Below, one piece after another: positions 7,665 to 14,880 of a DNA stretch of 18,150 nucleotides. A model generated the notes under the pieces. The model searched no databases and was not told the origin of the DNA. It saw nothing but the letters and a program-made list of their open reading frames with translations. The DNA lies in contig UQGM01000049.1 in the NCBI GenBank assembly GCA_900540535.1, positions 1 to 18,150 on the forward strand, read 5' to 3'. The translations under genes were made by a program, and so were the position numbers. Source of the stretch: an uncultured Oscillospiraceae bacterium. Its GTDB lineage: Bacteria; Bacillota; Clostridia; Oscillospirales; Acutalibacteraceae. How positions within the stretch are numbered: position 1 is the stretch's first letter; each line of letters begins with the position of its first letter.

Positions 7665-8435
7665 TTAACCCCTCCATTCGAGCCATACAATGTCTGTGGG
7701 AAGTACCTGAGCCAAAAGCATTACAACTCCCATGGCAATGAACATGGAAAACGGCATTGCAAGGGACTGAAGCCACTTAATTTCCTTTTTCTTCTGTATC
7801 TGCATGAAAACAAGCATTATAGCCATTGAAACAACAAGGGCAGTTATTGAAAGAATACCTGCTCCGTCACCAAGGACAGCTTTATCGCCCTGACCTACAA
7901 TTGCTCTGCCCACAAATGCGCAGATAAGTCCGATAAATGCGGCTGCACTCATAACGTCAGCCCATGCAGCGTTTTTGTTTACCGCTTTTCCGATGCCCTT
8001 TTGTACTTTCTTGAGAGCAAAGGGGATGATTACCAAAGGCATTATAGAGCCGAGAGTCATAACCCATGCAGCGGCTGAAAATCCCAAAGGAGAATCTATT
8101 TCCGTTGCAAGTCCTCCGGTATAGCCGAGAGCCTCAATTGCCGATTCTGCGGCAGGAACCTCATAAGAAATAGCACCTATAACTGTGAGCCTTATCCATG
8201 GGAGAACAATTCCCAAAGCTCCCGAAAGGGTAAGGACGGTTGCTACTATTGAGATAGCCGGGGCGATGCTGAAAAGTGCCGATTGAGTAACGGCGGAACG
8301 CATTGCTTCGACTGAAAGGCCGATTTTCTTTCCCTGTTTCCATGCTCTTATAAGGAAAAAGAGGGACTGGGCAATGACGAATAAAACTACAATTCCGCCA
8401 AGGATATACATAAATCCACTTTCTTTAAAATCCAT
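7665..8435 (-). CDS. DUF5058-like polytopic membrane protein
   Basis: 256 aa with about seven membrane segments, beginning FMYILGGIVVLFVIAQSLFF. After the first helix comes a basic loop (RAWKQGKKIGLS), then SALFSIAPAISIVATVLTLSG, a small-residue-rich second half (DVMSAAAFIGLICAFVGRAI) and a final helix before VLPTDIVWLEWRG. The N-terminal layout resembles proteins catalogued as DUF5058 in Clostridia; this is recognition from memory and the function is unknown. It sits 8 nt after the M20 peptidase stop and 1 nt before the next membrane protein, so all three are probably co-transcribed. A transporter or channel for the peptidase's substrate or product is a reasonable guess only. Confidence 0.8.
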   Translation of the reverse strand: MDFKESGFMYILGGIVVLFVIAQSLFFLIRAWKQGKKIGLSVEAMRSAVTQSALFSIAPAISIVATVLTLSGALGIVLPWIRLTVIGAISYEVPAAESAIEALGYTGGLATEIDSPLGFSAAAWVMTLGSIMPLVIIPFALKKVQKGIGKAVNKNAAWADVMSAAAFIGLICAFVGRAIVGQGDKAVLGDGAGILSITALVVSMAIMLVFMQIQKKKEIKWLQSLAMPFSMFIAMGVVMLLAQVLPTDIVWLEWRG

Positions 8436-8443
8436 ATTTTCGC

Positions 8444-9910
8444 CTACTTTCCGCTCATAATTCTCATATATCGTTTAAAGAAGGTTATTCCCTGTTTGAG
8501 CTGTGCAATGGGAATTCTTTCATTTGTGGAATGTGTTGTAAGAAGTAAAGCAGTGTCAATTGTAAAGGGAGCAAAACGATAAATGTTTTCGCATACATTT
8601 TCATAGTTATATGCGTCTGTTCCGCCCATGACAAGATAAGGAGCAACGATATTCTTTTCGTCAATGGCAACTGCAAGACGGCTTATGGTTTCAAAAGCTC
8701 TTGTGTCGGTGGGTGAGACAAGACTGGGTTCTTTGCCCTTTATAAATTCGATTTCAACATCGTCGCCGCCCATATATTTTTCAATATGCTTCTTTACGTC
8801 TTCTATTGTTTCACCGGGCATGATTCGGAAATTAACCGTAACACTTGCCTTTTGCGGAAGAACGTTGGCGGCAGGAGAACCGCTTGCCATGGTAACTGCT
8901 GTGGTGGTACGCACAAGAGATGCAGCCGGCGGGAATTTTGTCATTATTTTAAGAAGCAGCGGCTTTAAAAGCCAGAGGTTACAGAAAATTACTCTGCCTA
9001 TGTATGCGGTGCGTTTTCCGATGCTTGTGAAGAGATTATATACAAAGGGAAGTATTTTACCTTTAAACTGATGCTTTTCAAGGTTAATAACCTTTTTGGA
9101 TAAAATACCCAGTGCAGTATGTTCCGGAGGCTGTGAAGAATGTCCGCCCTTAGCTTTAACGGTGATTTTAAAATCAACATATCCCTTTTCTGCAACGCCG
9201 ACACCTGCAAGGTTTGCGTCAAGGAGTCCCTTTACTTTGGCTGAAAGCATTGCTCCGCCTTCATCAATAACGCTGTCAAGGTGAACTCCACGCCTTTCGA
9301 GTTCTTTGGCCAGTTCCTTGGCTCCGTTGTTTCCTCCGGAAACAACCTCCTCGTTGTGACCGAGGCATAAATATATTGTCCTTACAGGCTGATATCCTTC
9401 TTCAAGAAGGGTTTCGGCGCTTTCCATAAGACAGATGAGATGGTTTTTCATGTCAAGTGCGCCTCTGCCCCAGACGAACTCACCGTCGTTATAACCTTCA
9501 AAGGCAGGATGCGTCCAGTCGTCATAAGTTCCTTCGCTTACGGGAACAACGTCCTGATGAGCTAAAAATGCAATGGGGTCAAGTGAATCATCAGTGCCCT
9601 GCCATTTATAGAGCAGGCTTGCTTTTGATATTTTGGTGATTTCCATTGTGCTGTGTACTTTGGGATAAGCTTTTCTTAAAAAAGCATGGAAGCGTTCAAA
9701 TTCGTTCCAGTCAGTAAGACTTTCATCCTCGTGTGAAACGGTTTTGATTTTAATAGCTTCGCTGAGATTATCTGCAGCTCTCTTTTCGTTTACTGTTTCT
9801 TCGGGGAATTCTTCTTTTTTTACCGGAGGAGCTTTGAAAAAAATTGCCCGAATAAGGGTTATCAGGATAAAAACAGCTAACAGAATTAAAATTGAGTACA
9901 AAAATGTCAT
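8444..9910 (-). CDS. Membrane-anchored M20 family metallopeptidase (PM20D1/carboxypeptidase-S-like)
   Basis: Di-zinc hydrolase of peptide or N-acyl-amino-acid amide bonds. An N-terminal anchor helix (MTFLYSILILLAVFILITLI) places the catalytic domain outside the cell. Metal and catalytic residues from the chosen start: His108 and Asp110 (FLAHQDVVPV), bridging Asp143 (WGRGALDMKNHL), Glu177-Glu178 (GHNEEVVSGG), Asp206 (VIDEGG) and His460 (TTHSTNERI). The dimerisation/lid domain starts near GYVDFKITVKAKGGHSSQPP. The long linker and total length (488 aa) fit the carboxypeptidase S/PM20D1 branch better than PepV or DapE. The ATG at 9910 has AAAGGATGG upstream; the GTG at 9928 would add six residues and cover that site. 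It heads the operon with two membrane proteins. Confidence 0.92.
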   Translation of the reverse strand: MTFLYSILILLAVFILITLIRAIFFKAPPVKKEEFPEETVNEKRAADNLSEAIKIKTVSHEDESLTDWNEFERFHAFLRKAYPKVHSTMEITKISKASLLYKWQGTDDSLDPIAFLAHQDVVPVSEGTYDDWTHPAFEGYNDGEFVWGRGALDMKNHLICLMESAETLLEEGYQPVRTIYLCLGHNEEVVSGGNNGAKELAKELERRGVHLDSVIDEGGAMLSAKVKGLLDANLAGVGVAEKGYVDFKITVKAKGGHSSQPPEHTALGILSKKVINLEKHQFKGKILPFVYNLFTSIGKRTAYIGRVIFCNLWLLKPLLLKIMTKFPPAASLVRTTTAVTMASGSPAANVLPQKASVTVNFRIMPGETIEDVKKHIEKYMGGDDVEIEFIKGKEPSLVSPTDTRAFETISRLAVAIDEKNIVAPYLVMGGTDAYNYENVCENIYRFAPFTIDTALLLTTHSTNERIPIAQLKQGITFFKRYMRIMSGK

Positions 9911-9933
9911 AATTACCCATCCTTTCACGCTAA

Positions 9934-9963
9934 ATTATGTCATAAATGTACTATGTTTGTCAA
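9934..9963 (-). promoter_or_regulatory. Promoter of the M20/DUF5058 operon
   Basis: On the minus strand TTGACA (9963-9958) and CATAAT (9939-9934) are separated by 18 nt, with a TG one base before the -10. This sigma-A-type promoter lies 23 nt upstream of the peptidase ATG. Confidence 0.65.
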
Positions 9964-10107
9964 TTTAATATTCCATAAAAATCAAAAAAGCCGATGCGTT
10001 TTATTCCGCTGTAATAATGCGATGGATTTTTTGTAACTATTTTAAATTGTTGTCTACCTATTTTGGCAGGATTTCTAAAAAGTGCGTTTTTTTGATTGGA
10101 TTTATAA

Positions 10108-10137
10108 TTGACTGTGGCTTTATGCATATGTTATAGT
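10108..10137 (+). promoter_or_regulatory. Promoter of the metallophosphoesterase gene
   Basis: TTGACT (10108-10113) and TATAGT (10132-10137) with 18 nt between, plus an extended -10 TG one base upstream. It lies about 60 nt before the ATG at 10197. The rest of 9964-10107 is AT-rich, without a gene or clear operator. Confidence 0.6.
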
Positions 10138-10196
10138 AAAAACACTTAACATAGCACCGTTTATGTGCGAATTACTAAGAGAATAGGAGAACGGAC

Positions 10197-11306
10197 ATGA
10201 CAAAAGCAAAGAAAAAGAAAATCGCTATTGGCGTGATATCAGGATTTTTGGCTTTGGTTTTGGTAATTGCCTTTATTCTGTGTTTCCCGCTTTTCGGAAA
10301 AAAGCATGTGCAGGTTTGGGCGGCAAGTGATGAATTTGATATAAACTCAATTCAGACCGTTGAGAAAAATCCCGATGAGGAATTTAAGATTCTTCAGCTT
10401 ACAGATCTGCAGCTTTGGGCAAATCTTTCCGATAATAAGAAAGCTTTGGAAGAAGTCGGTGCTCTTATTGAGAAGACATCTCCCGATCTTATTGTGCTTA
10501 CAGGCGACAATGTATCTGGTCTTACAACAAACTTCTTGACAAGACAGGTTATAAAATGCTTTGAGAGTCATAAGATCCCATGGGCAACAGTATTCGGAAA
10601 TCACGATTCAGAAGGTAAGGCAACTCTTAACTGGCAGGGTGACAGATACGAAGAAGCTGAGTACTGTCTTTTTGAGAAAGGTCCTTCAAATCTTTATGGT
10701 GTGGGCAACTACGTTGTAAATATTACTGAGAATGGAAAAGTAATTCAGTCGCTGTTCATGATGGATAACGGAAGATATTATGATTACGGCGGAGAAACCG
10801 GAAAAAGAGAGATCTACATGGGTTATGAGCAGATGGCTTGGTACGAGTGGAATGTAAAGGGTATTGCCGAAAATGAAGGCAAGACAGTTCCTTCAATGGT
10901 ATTTACTCATTTCGCACTTCCTCAGACAAGAACTGCTATTGAAGAGCTGGCAGAAGTCGAAGAGATTGTAGTTGATGGCGAGAAGACTCAGAGATATGTA
11001 GTACCTGAAAAATATGGTTTTGGTATCTGTGCATATCTTCCCGGAGCAGCTCCTGTTGATTCATGATTTTTTGATCTGTGTAAAGAGCTTGGTTCAACAA
11101 AGTATTTCTTCTTTGGCCATGACCATGAAAATAATGCTTCAATTACATATGACGGAATGACAATGACCTATGGTCTTAAAACAGGACCTTCACCGGCTCC
11201 CTGGAACAGTGCAGTGGAATACGGCGGAACTCTTATTATCATGGGAAATGCAGCGGACAATTACAAAGTATTGATTGAGCATATTGTAGAGGAAAAGGCA
11301 GAATAA
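10197..11306 (+). pseudogene. Membrane-anchored metallophosphoesterase interrupted by an in-frame TGA
   Basis: Calcineurin-type phosphoesterase. An N-terminal basic stretch and one membrane helix (IAIGVISGFLALVLVIAFIL) would anchor it with the catalytic domain outside. Metal motifs: LTDLQL (Asp70, with Gln72 where many relatives have His), LTGDN (Asp104, Asn105), GNHD (134-137) and VFTHFALPQ. A TGA at 11064-11066 (codon 290) stops the frame after LPGAAPVDS, yet the same frame continues without shift for 79 codons to a TAA at 11304-11306. That tail carries the last metal motif FFFGHDHENN (GHDH 307-310) and the family-like tail TYGLKTGPSPAPWNS. Relatives usually have Gly at the stop position, so a single GGA to TGA change would explain it. 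Without readthrough the enzyme lacks a metal ligand. Good promoter and GGAG ribosome site. Confidence 0.85.
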
Positions 11307-11411
11307 GTCTGTGCTCTGAGCTGCAAATTTAAAGACAGCAAAGTATCTGCGAAAGTATCAAAGCAGTATGCAGAGCTGTTTGATAATAAAAATCAACTTT
11401 TATGCAAAACA

Positions 11412-11444
11412 AAATCCCCGGCGGATTAACTCCGTCGGGGATTT
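11412..11444. terminator. Bidirectional terminator between convergent genes
   Basis: 13-bp stem (11412-11424 with 11432-11444, one G-U pair) around ATCCCCG/CGGGGAT with a 7-nt loop. A-rich sequence on the left and T-rich on the right let it serve both the metallophosphoesterase (+) and the hydrolase (-). The rest of 11307-11462 shows no gene. Confidence 0.85.
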
Positions 11445-11462
11445 CCTTGTAATGTATCAAAT

Positions 11463-12410
11463 TTAAAGAACTTCACCGTTTAAAACATCTGTAAGCCAGG
11501 TGTAAATGTCTCCGAAAATCTTTACTCTGTCATCTTCGTTGAGAATTTCATGTCTGTTGTCAGGGTAGAGTATAACCTCCGGATTATGACCGGCACGCAT
11601 AAGCTTGTCGCATACGCTTATAATTGATCTGCCGTTTGCGCCTACCGGATCTCTTGCGCCGGAAATCATCATAATGGGAAGTCCTACGGGGATCTGCTCC
11701 GGCCACTGGGATGTGCTGCATTCGCTTGCAAGCATCAGCATATCTCTTACCAGAGAATAAGTCATTACGAAACCGCAGTATGGATCGCAGATATATTTTT
11801 CGACGTTTTCGGGATTTTTGCTCAGCCAGTCGTAATCGGTTCTGCTTTCGGAAGCAAACTGACGGTTCATAATAACGTTGAATTTGTGACTGAGAGCAGT
11901 TGCAGGAGTAGCTGCACCGAATTTTTCTGTAAGTGCCTTTACAGGACCTTCAGCTACTGAAATAAGCTGTGGGAAATCTCCTGTTCCGCAGAAGATAACG
12001 CCGGAGAGTTCATCGCCGAATTTAGCCGCATAATTTCTTGCACAGAATGAACCCATGCTGTGACCGAACAGAATATAAGGCAGATCGGGATACTTTTTCT
12101 TCATTATCTTAGTGAGTATGTGCATATCGTCCACCATTCTGATGTGGCCGTTATGTTCGCATGTATAGCCGAGCTTTTCAAGGCTTTCGGCTGATTTTCC
12201 ATGGCCGAGATGATCATTTCCGCAAGCAATGAATCCTTTTTCAGCAAGGAATCTTGCAAATTCGTCGTAGCGTTCAATGTGTTCGCATACTCCGTGGGCG
12301 ATCTGGAAAATCGCTTTTGGAATCTGTTCTTTGTCCTGCCAGATAAGGCAGCGGATTTTATTTGTGCCGGTTGAAGAATTAAAATAAGCTTCTTTCACGG
12401 TAATAGCCAT
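11463..12410 (-). CDS. Alpha/beta hydrolase, monoacylglycerol lipase/lysophospholipase type
   Basis: Probable serine hydrolase of monoacylglycerols or lysophospholipids (Hydrolase_4 / S33 group). The 315 residues show the oxyanion strand motif AHGVCEHIERYDEFA (38-52), the DHLGHGKS loop (66-73), the nucleophile elbow GHSMGS with Ser118, the acid Asp254 (ISGARDPVG) and His287 (PDNRHEILNE), so the triad is intact. There is no signal peptide, so it is cytoplasmic. AGGAGG lies 7 nt before the ATG. It is a single gene with a terminator behind it and a possible -10 TATAAT about 55 nt upstream. Substrate choice is inferred from family resemblance only. Confidence 0.92.
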   Translation of the reverse strand: MAITVKEAYFNSSTGTNKIRCLIWQDKEQIPKAIFQIAHGVCEHIERYDEFARFLAEKGFIACGNDHLGHGKSAESLEKLGYTCEHNGHIRMVDDMHILTKIMKKKYPDLPYILFGHSMGSFCARNYAAKFGDELSGVIFCGTGDFPQLISVAEGPVKALTEKFGAATPATALSHKFNVIMNRQFASESRTDYDWLSKNPENVEKYICDPYCGFVMTYSLVRDMLMLASECSTSQWPEQIPVGLPIMMISGARDPVGANGRSIISVCDKLMRAGHNPEVILYPDNRHEILNEDDRVKIFGDIYTWLTDVLNGEVL

Positions 12411-12463
12411 TTTCTTACCTCCTTGTATGTGATATGCATAGCATATTTTGTACTTACCTGCAC

Positions 12464-12469
12464 ATTATA
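12464..12469 (-). promoter_or_regulatory. Possible -10 box of the hydrolase gene
   Basis: A perfect TATAAT on the minus strand, about 55 nt upstream of the ATG, without a convincing -35 box. The surrounding 12411-12626 is very AT-rich and I see no gene in it. Confidence 0.35.
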
Positions 12470-12626
12470 CATTATTTTTATGAAAATATCATTAACAATA
12501 GTGAAAAAGAGTAGAAAATATGTGAAATCAGATTTTCATCGTTTTCTGCATTTAAATGCCATAATAGAATTTGGAAATATAAATTATATTCACCGCACAG
12601 ATTTTCATTTTAATTTTATAAAAATA

Positions 12627-12662
12627 AAAGACCGTCGTTTGCTTTTCAGTACGACGGTCTTT
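12627..12662 (-). terminator. Terminator of the small Xre-type gene
   Basis: Perfect 12-bp inverted repeat AAAGACCGTCGT (12627-12638) and ACGACGGTCTTT (12651-12662) with a 12-nt loop, followed on the minus strand by TTATTTTTAT. It overlaps the TGA stop of the regulator gene. Confidence 0.85.
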
Positions 12663-12856
12663 CAGTCAGTGAATTTTACAATATCATTAGGTGTGCACTC
12701 TAAAATCCTGCATAGCTTTTCCATAGTTAAAAGCGTGATGTTTTTATTCTTTTTAAGGGAATCAAGCGTTTTGTTGTCAATGCCGCTTTTAAGCAGCTGA
12801 TACTGCGTAATTCCTTTATCGGCCATTGTTCTCCATAGGGGAGTGTAATCAATAAT
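12662..12856 (-). CDS. Small Xre/Cro-type helix-turn-helix regulator, non-canonical start
   Basis: DNA-binding protein of about 64 residues, single HTH domain (Cro/C1, YozG-like). The frame reads IDYTPLWRTMADKGITQYQL, then KSGIDNKTLDSLKKNKNI (recognition helix) and LTMEKLCRILECTPNDIVKF, followed by TGA. Relatives start at about MxxYxPLW, but no ATG, GTG or TTG precedes that segment: the frame runs back to a TGA at 12881-12883. A perfect AAAGGAGG (12865-12872) lies 8 nt before an ATT (12856-12854), which may be the start or a mutated ATG. The first ATG (12826) would give 54 residues and cut helix 1. A terminator follows. Targets are unknown; the gene stands alone and diverges from recA. Possible decayed gene. 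Confidence 0.72.
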   Translation of the reverse strand: MIDYTPLWRTMADKGITQYQLLKSGIDNKTLDSLKKNKNITLLTMEKLCRILECTPNDIVKFTD

Positions 12857-12880
12857 AGCTAATGCCTCCTTTTGGTTAAT

Positions 12881-12946
12881 TCATTCACCGTCGGGATAAA
12901 ATTCAATCCCTGTTTTGTACTTTTCCTCCTTGATTTTACCATTGGT
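12881..12946 (-). other. Possible coding remnant or tiny gene upstream of the Xre gene
   Basis: Between two stops the minus strand reads 21 codons ending EEKYKTGIEFYPDGE, which looks like a genuine protein tail but has no start codon. In the next frame a 27-codon ORF (ATG 12942, TAG 12861-12859) ends 2 nt before the ATT start of the Xre gene. Neither is a secure gene; 12947-13029 shows nothing else. Confidence 0.25.
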
Positions 12947-13029
12947 TCACCCTTACATCAAGCAAAAACCCATTAAACCCTGTGAAAATCCACTATATAA
13001 AATAAAACTATATTATTTTCAGTAATATG

Positions 13030-13058
13030 TTGATTTTTTTTCTGCATTAGTCTATAAT
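13030..13058 (+). promoter_or_regulatory. recA promoter
   Basis: TTGATT (13030-13035) and TATAAT (13053-13058) with exactly 17 nt spacing, 50 nt upstream of the recA ATG. Close to the sigma-A consensus. Confidence 0.8.
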
Positions 13059-13072
13059 AAAACACAGATCAT

Positions 13073-13086
13073 CGAACATTTGTACT
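13073..13086 (+). promoter_or_regulatory. LexA (SOS) box-like operator of recA
   Basis: CGAACATTTGTACT resembles the Gram-positive LexA/DinR operator CGAAC-N4-GTTCG: the left half is perfect and the right half has GTAC in place of GTTC. It lies just downstream of the recA -10, where LexA could block transcription. Confidence 0.55.
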
Positions 13087-13108
13087 TTAAGACTTTGGAG
13101 GATTATAT

Positions 13109-14251
13109 ATGCTCGACAAAAAGAAAGCACTTGAAACGGCGCTGAGCCAGATTGAAAAACAGTACGGTAAAGGTGCGGTAATGCGCCTTGGACAGAATAA
13201 AGCAATGAACGTTGAGGCAATTTCAACGGGTTCAATTGCCCTTGACGCCGCAACAGGAATAGGCGGACTTCCCAGAGGAAGAATTATCGAAATATACGGT
13301 CCCGAATCTTCAGGTAAAACAACACTTGCCCTCCATGTTGTGGCAGAGGCACAGAAGCTTGGCGGAGAGGCAGCTTTCGTTGACGCAGAGCATGCTCTTG
13401 ATCCTCATTATGCTGCAAATCTGGGCGTTGATGTTGAGTCATTGCTTGTTTCCCAGCCCGATAACGGCGAACAGGCTTTGGAGATTACAGAAGCTCTTGC
13501 ACGTTCAGGAGCTATTGATGTGCTTGTAGTTGACTCCGTTGCAGCCCTTGTTCCGAGAGCTGAAATCGAAGGAGATATGGGTGATTCTCATGTGGGACTT
13601 CAGGCAAGACTTATGTCACAGGCTCTCAGAAAGCTTGCAGGCGCTATTGCGAAGTCAAACTGTCTTGTAATCTTTATTAACCAGCTTCGTGAGAAGATCG
13701 GCGTTGTCTACGGTAACCCTGAGACAACCACCGGCGGACGTGCCCTTAAATTCTATGCTTCAATGCGTATTGATGTAAGAAAAATTGAACAGCTCAAAGC
13801 AACCGGCAATGAGTTTGTAGGTTCAAGAACAAGGGCAAAGATTGTTAAAAATAAGGTCGCTCCGCCCTTTAAGGATGCAGAGTTTGACATTATGTACGGC
13901 AGAGGAATTTCAAAAGAGGGCGAAATTCTCGACCTTGCAGTTAAATACAATATTATAAATAAGAGCGGCGCATGGTTCTCCTATAATGAAATGCGTCTGG
14001 GTCAGGGCAGAGATAATGTAAAAGAGCTTCTCCGTTCAAAGCCCGAGATGATGGAGGAGATTAAGGAAAAGCTTACTGCTGCAATGAAGCCCGATGATTT
14101 TACAGTGGATAAAACAGGTGTAGCAGCACGAAAGGCAGCGGCAGCAGAAGCAGCTGAGACAGGCGCAAAGGCTGAAACAGCAAAGGCAAAGCCCATAAGC
14201 AGAGCAGCAGCAAGGGCAAAGCTTGATATAATCGTTGACGAGGATGACTGA
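13109..14251 (+). CDS. recA: Recombinase RecA
   Basis: ATP-dependent strand-exchange protein and co-protease for LexA cleavage. It is full length at 380 aa. Walker A GPESSGKT is at 64-71 and Walker B VLVVDS near 138-143. The signatures EAAFVDAEHALDP, SLLVSQPDNGEQALEI, loop L1 PRAEIEGDMGDSHVGLQARLMSQALRK, the ALKFYAS motif and the C-terminal KKPEMM-like helix are all present. The tail is Ala/Lys-rich and ends acidic (IIVDEDD), as in RecA tails that tune DNA binding. GGAGG lies 8 nt before the ATG. The stop TGA is followed 2 nt later by the recX TTG, so the pair is co-translated. A sigma-A promoter and a LexA-like box precede it. Confidence 0.98.
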   Translation: MLDKKKALETALSQIEKQYGKGAVMRLGQNKAMNVEAISTGSIALDAATGIGGLPRGRIIEIYGPESSGKTTLALHVVAEAQKLGGEAAFVDAEHALDPHYAANLGVDVESLLVSQPDNGEQALEITEALARSGAIDVLVVDSVAALVPRAEIEGDMGDSHVGLQARLMSQALRKLAGAIAKSNCLVIFINQLREKIGVVYGNPETTTGGRALKFYASMRIDVRKIEQLKATGNEFVGSRTRAKIVKNKVAPPFKDAEFDIMYGRGISKEGEILDLAVKYNIINKSGAWFSYNEMRLGQGRDNVKELLRSKPEMMEEIKEKLTAAMKPDDFTVDKTGVAARKAAAAEAAETGAKAETAKAKPISRAAARAKLDIIVDEDD

Positions 14252-14253
14252 GT

Positions 14254-14877
14254 TTGATACTTACCGCACAAAAGGGAAAGGGTAAAAAAATACATATTCT
14301 CATTGACGGTGAGTATGTTTTTACAACTGATGACGAGTTCTGGTTTACCAGCGGAATGAAGTCCGGAATGAAGCTGACAGATGAAGAGTTTGCTGAGTTT
14401 AAAGAGCGTGCCGATTACCGTTTCGGCATGAATAAGGCAATAGATCTGCTTTCAAGGAGGGACTATTCATCCGCTGAGCTTAACCGCAAACTGTGCGAAA
14501 AAATTTCTCCGGAAGTTGCTGCGCAGGTTATGGAGCGAGTAGAGGAGCTGAGTCTTATTGACGATGAAGCCTATGCGATAAAAATGGCTGAATATTATCA
14601 GCAGTCAAAGGGCATGGGCAAGAAAGGCATAAAAAATCAGCTTTACCGCCGAGGCATTGACAGCGATATTATAGAGCGTACTCTTGAAAATCTTCAGGGC
14701 GATGAAAAAATGTCCGCTGTTGCGCTCATAAGAAAAAAGTATTATAATAGTTTGACAGATGAAAAGGGCCGAAAAAGAGTGTTTTCAGCCCTTGTTCGTC
14801 TTGGTTACAGCTATTCCGATATAAGAAGCGCAATGAGCGAATGTGCGCAGGATATTGATTTTTATTGCGAGGATTAA
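14254..14877 (+). CDS. recX: Regulatory protein RecX
   Basis: Modulates RecA by binding within its filament groove. The 207 residues carry the three-helix repeats of the family: SLLSRRDYSSAELNRKLCEK, VEELSLIDDEAYAIKMAEYY and KGMGKKGIKNQLYRRGIDSD, with a final repeat near VFSALVRLGYSYSDIRSAM. The N-terminal extension (residues 1-60) is the usual Firmicutes form. The start is a TTG at 14254, 2 nt after the recA TGA, with AGGA in the last recA codons as ribosome site; no ATG in this frame would preserve the extension. A weak TTG start keeps RecX low relative to RecA, as is common for this pair. The stop is 3 nt before rimO. Confidence 0.93.
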   Translation: MILTAQKGKGKKIHILIDGEYVFTTDDEFWFTSGMKSGMKLTDEEFAEFKERADYRFGMNKAIDLLSRRDYSSAELNRKLCEKISPEVAAQVMERVEELSLIDDEAYAIKMAEYYQQSKGMGKKGIKNQLYRRGIDSDIIERTLENLQGDEKMSAVALIRKKYYNSLTDEKGRKRVFSALVRLGYSYSDIRSAMSECAQDIDFYCED

Positions 14878-14880
14878 ATT

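Noticed and set aside
9975..10040. Imperfect inverted repeat with GATGCG motifs
   Set aside because: Pairing is broken at several positions and the region is AT-rich; no clear operator or RNA structure.
11064..11066. TGA recoded as Trp or Gly genome-wide
   Set aside because: recA and the Xre gene end in TGA at the right place, and TGG is used normally for Trp.
11064..11150. Selenocysteine insertion at the TGA
   Set aside because: No stable hairpin with a suitable apical loop in the following about 40 nt, and relatives do not seem to need Cys or Sec at this position.
12423..12800. Plus-strand 125-codon open frame
   Set aside because: Low-complexity AT-rich composition, crosses a terminator and lies antisense to the Xre gene; no ribosome site or recognisable motif.
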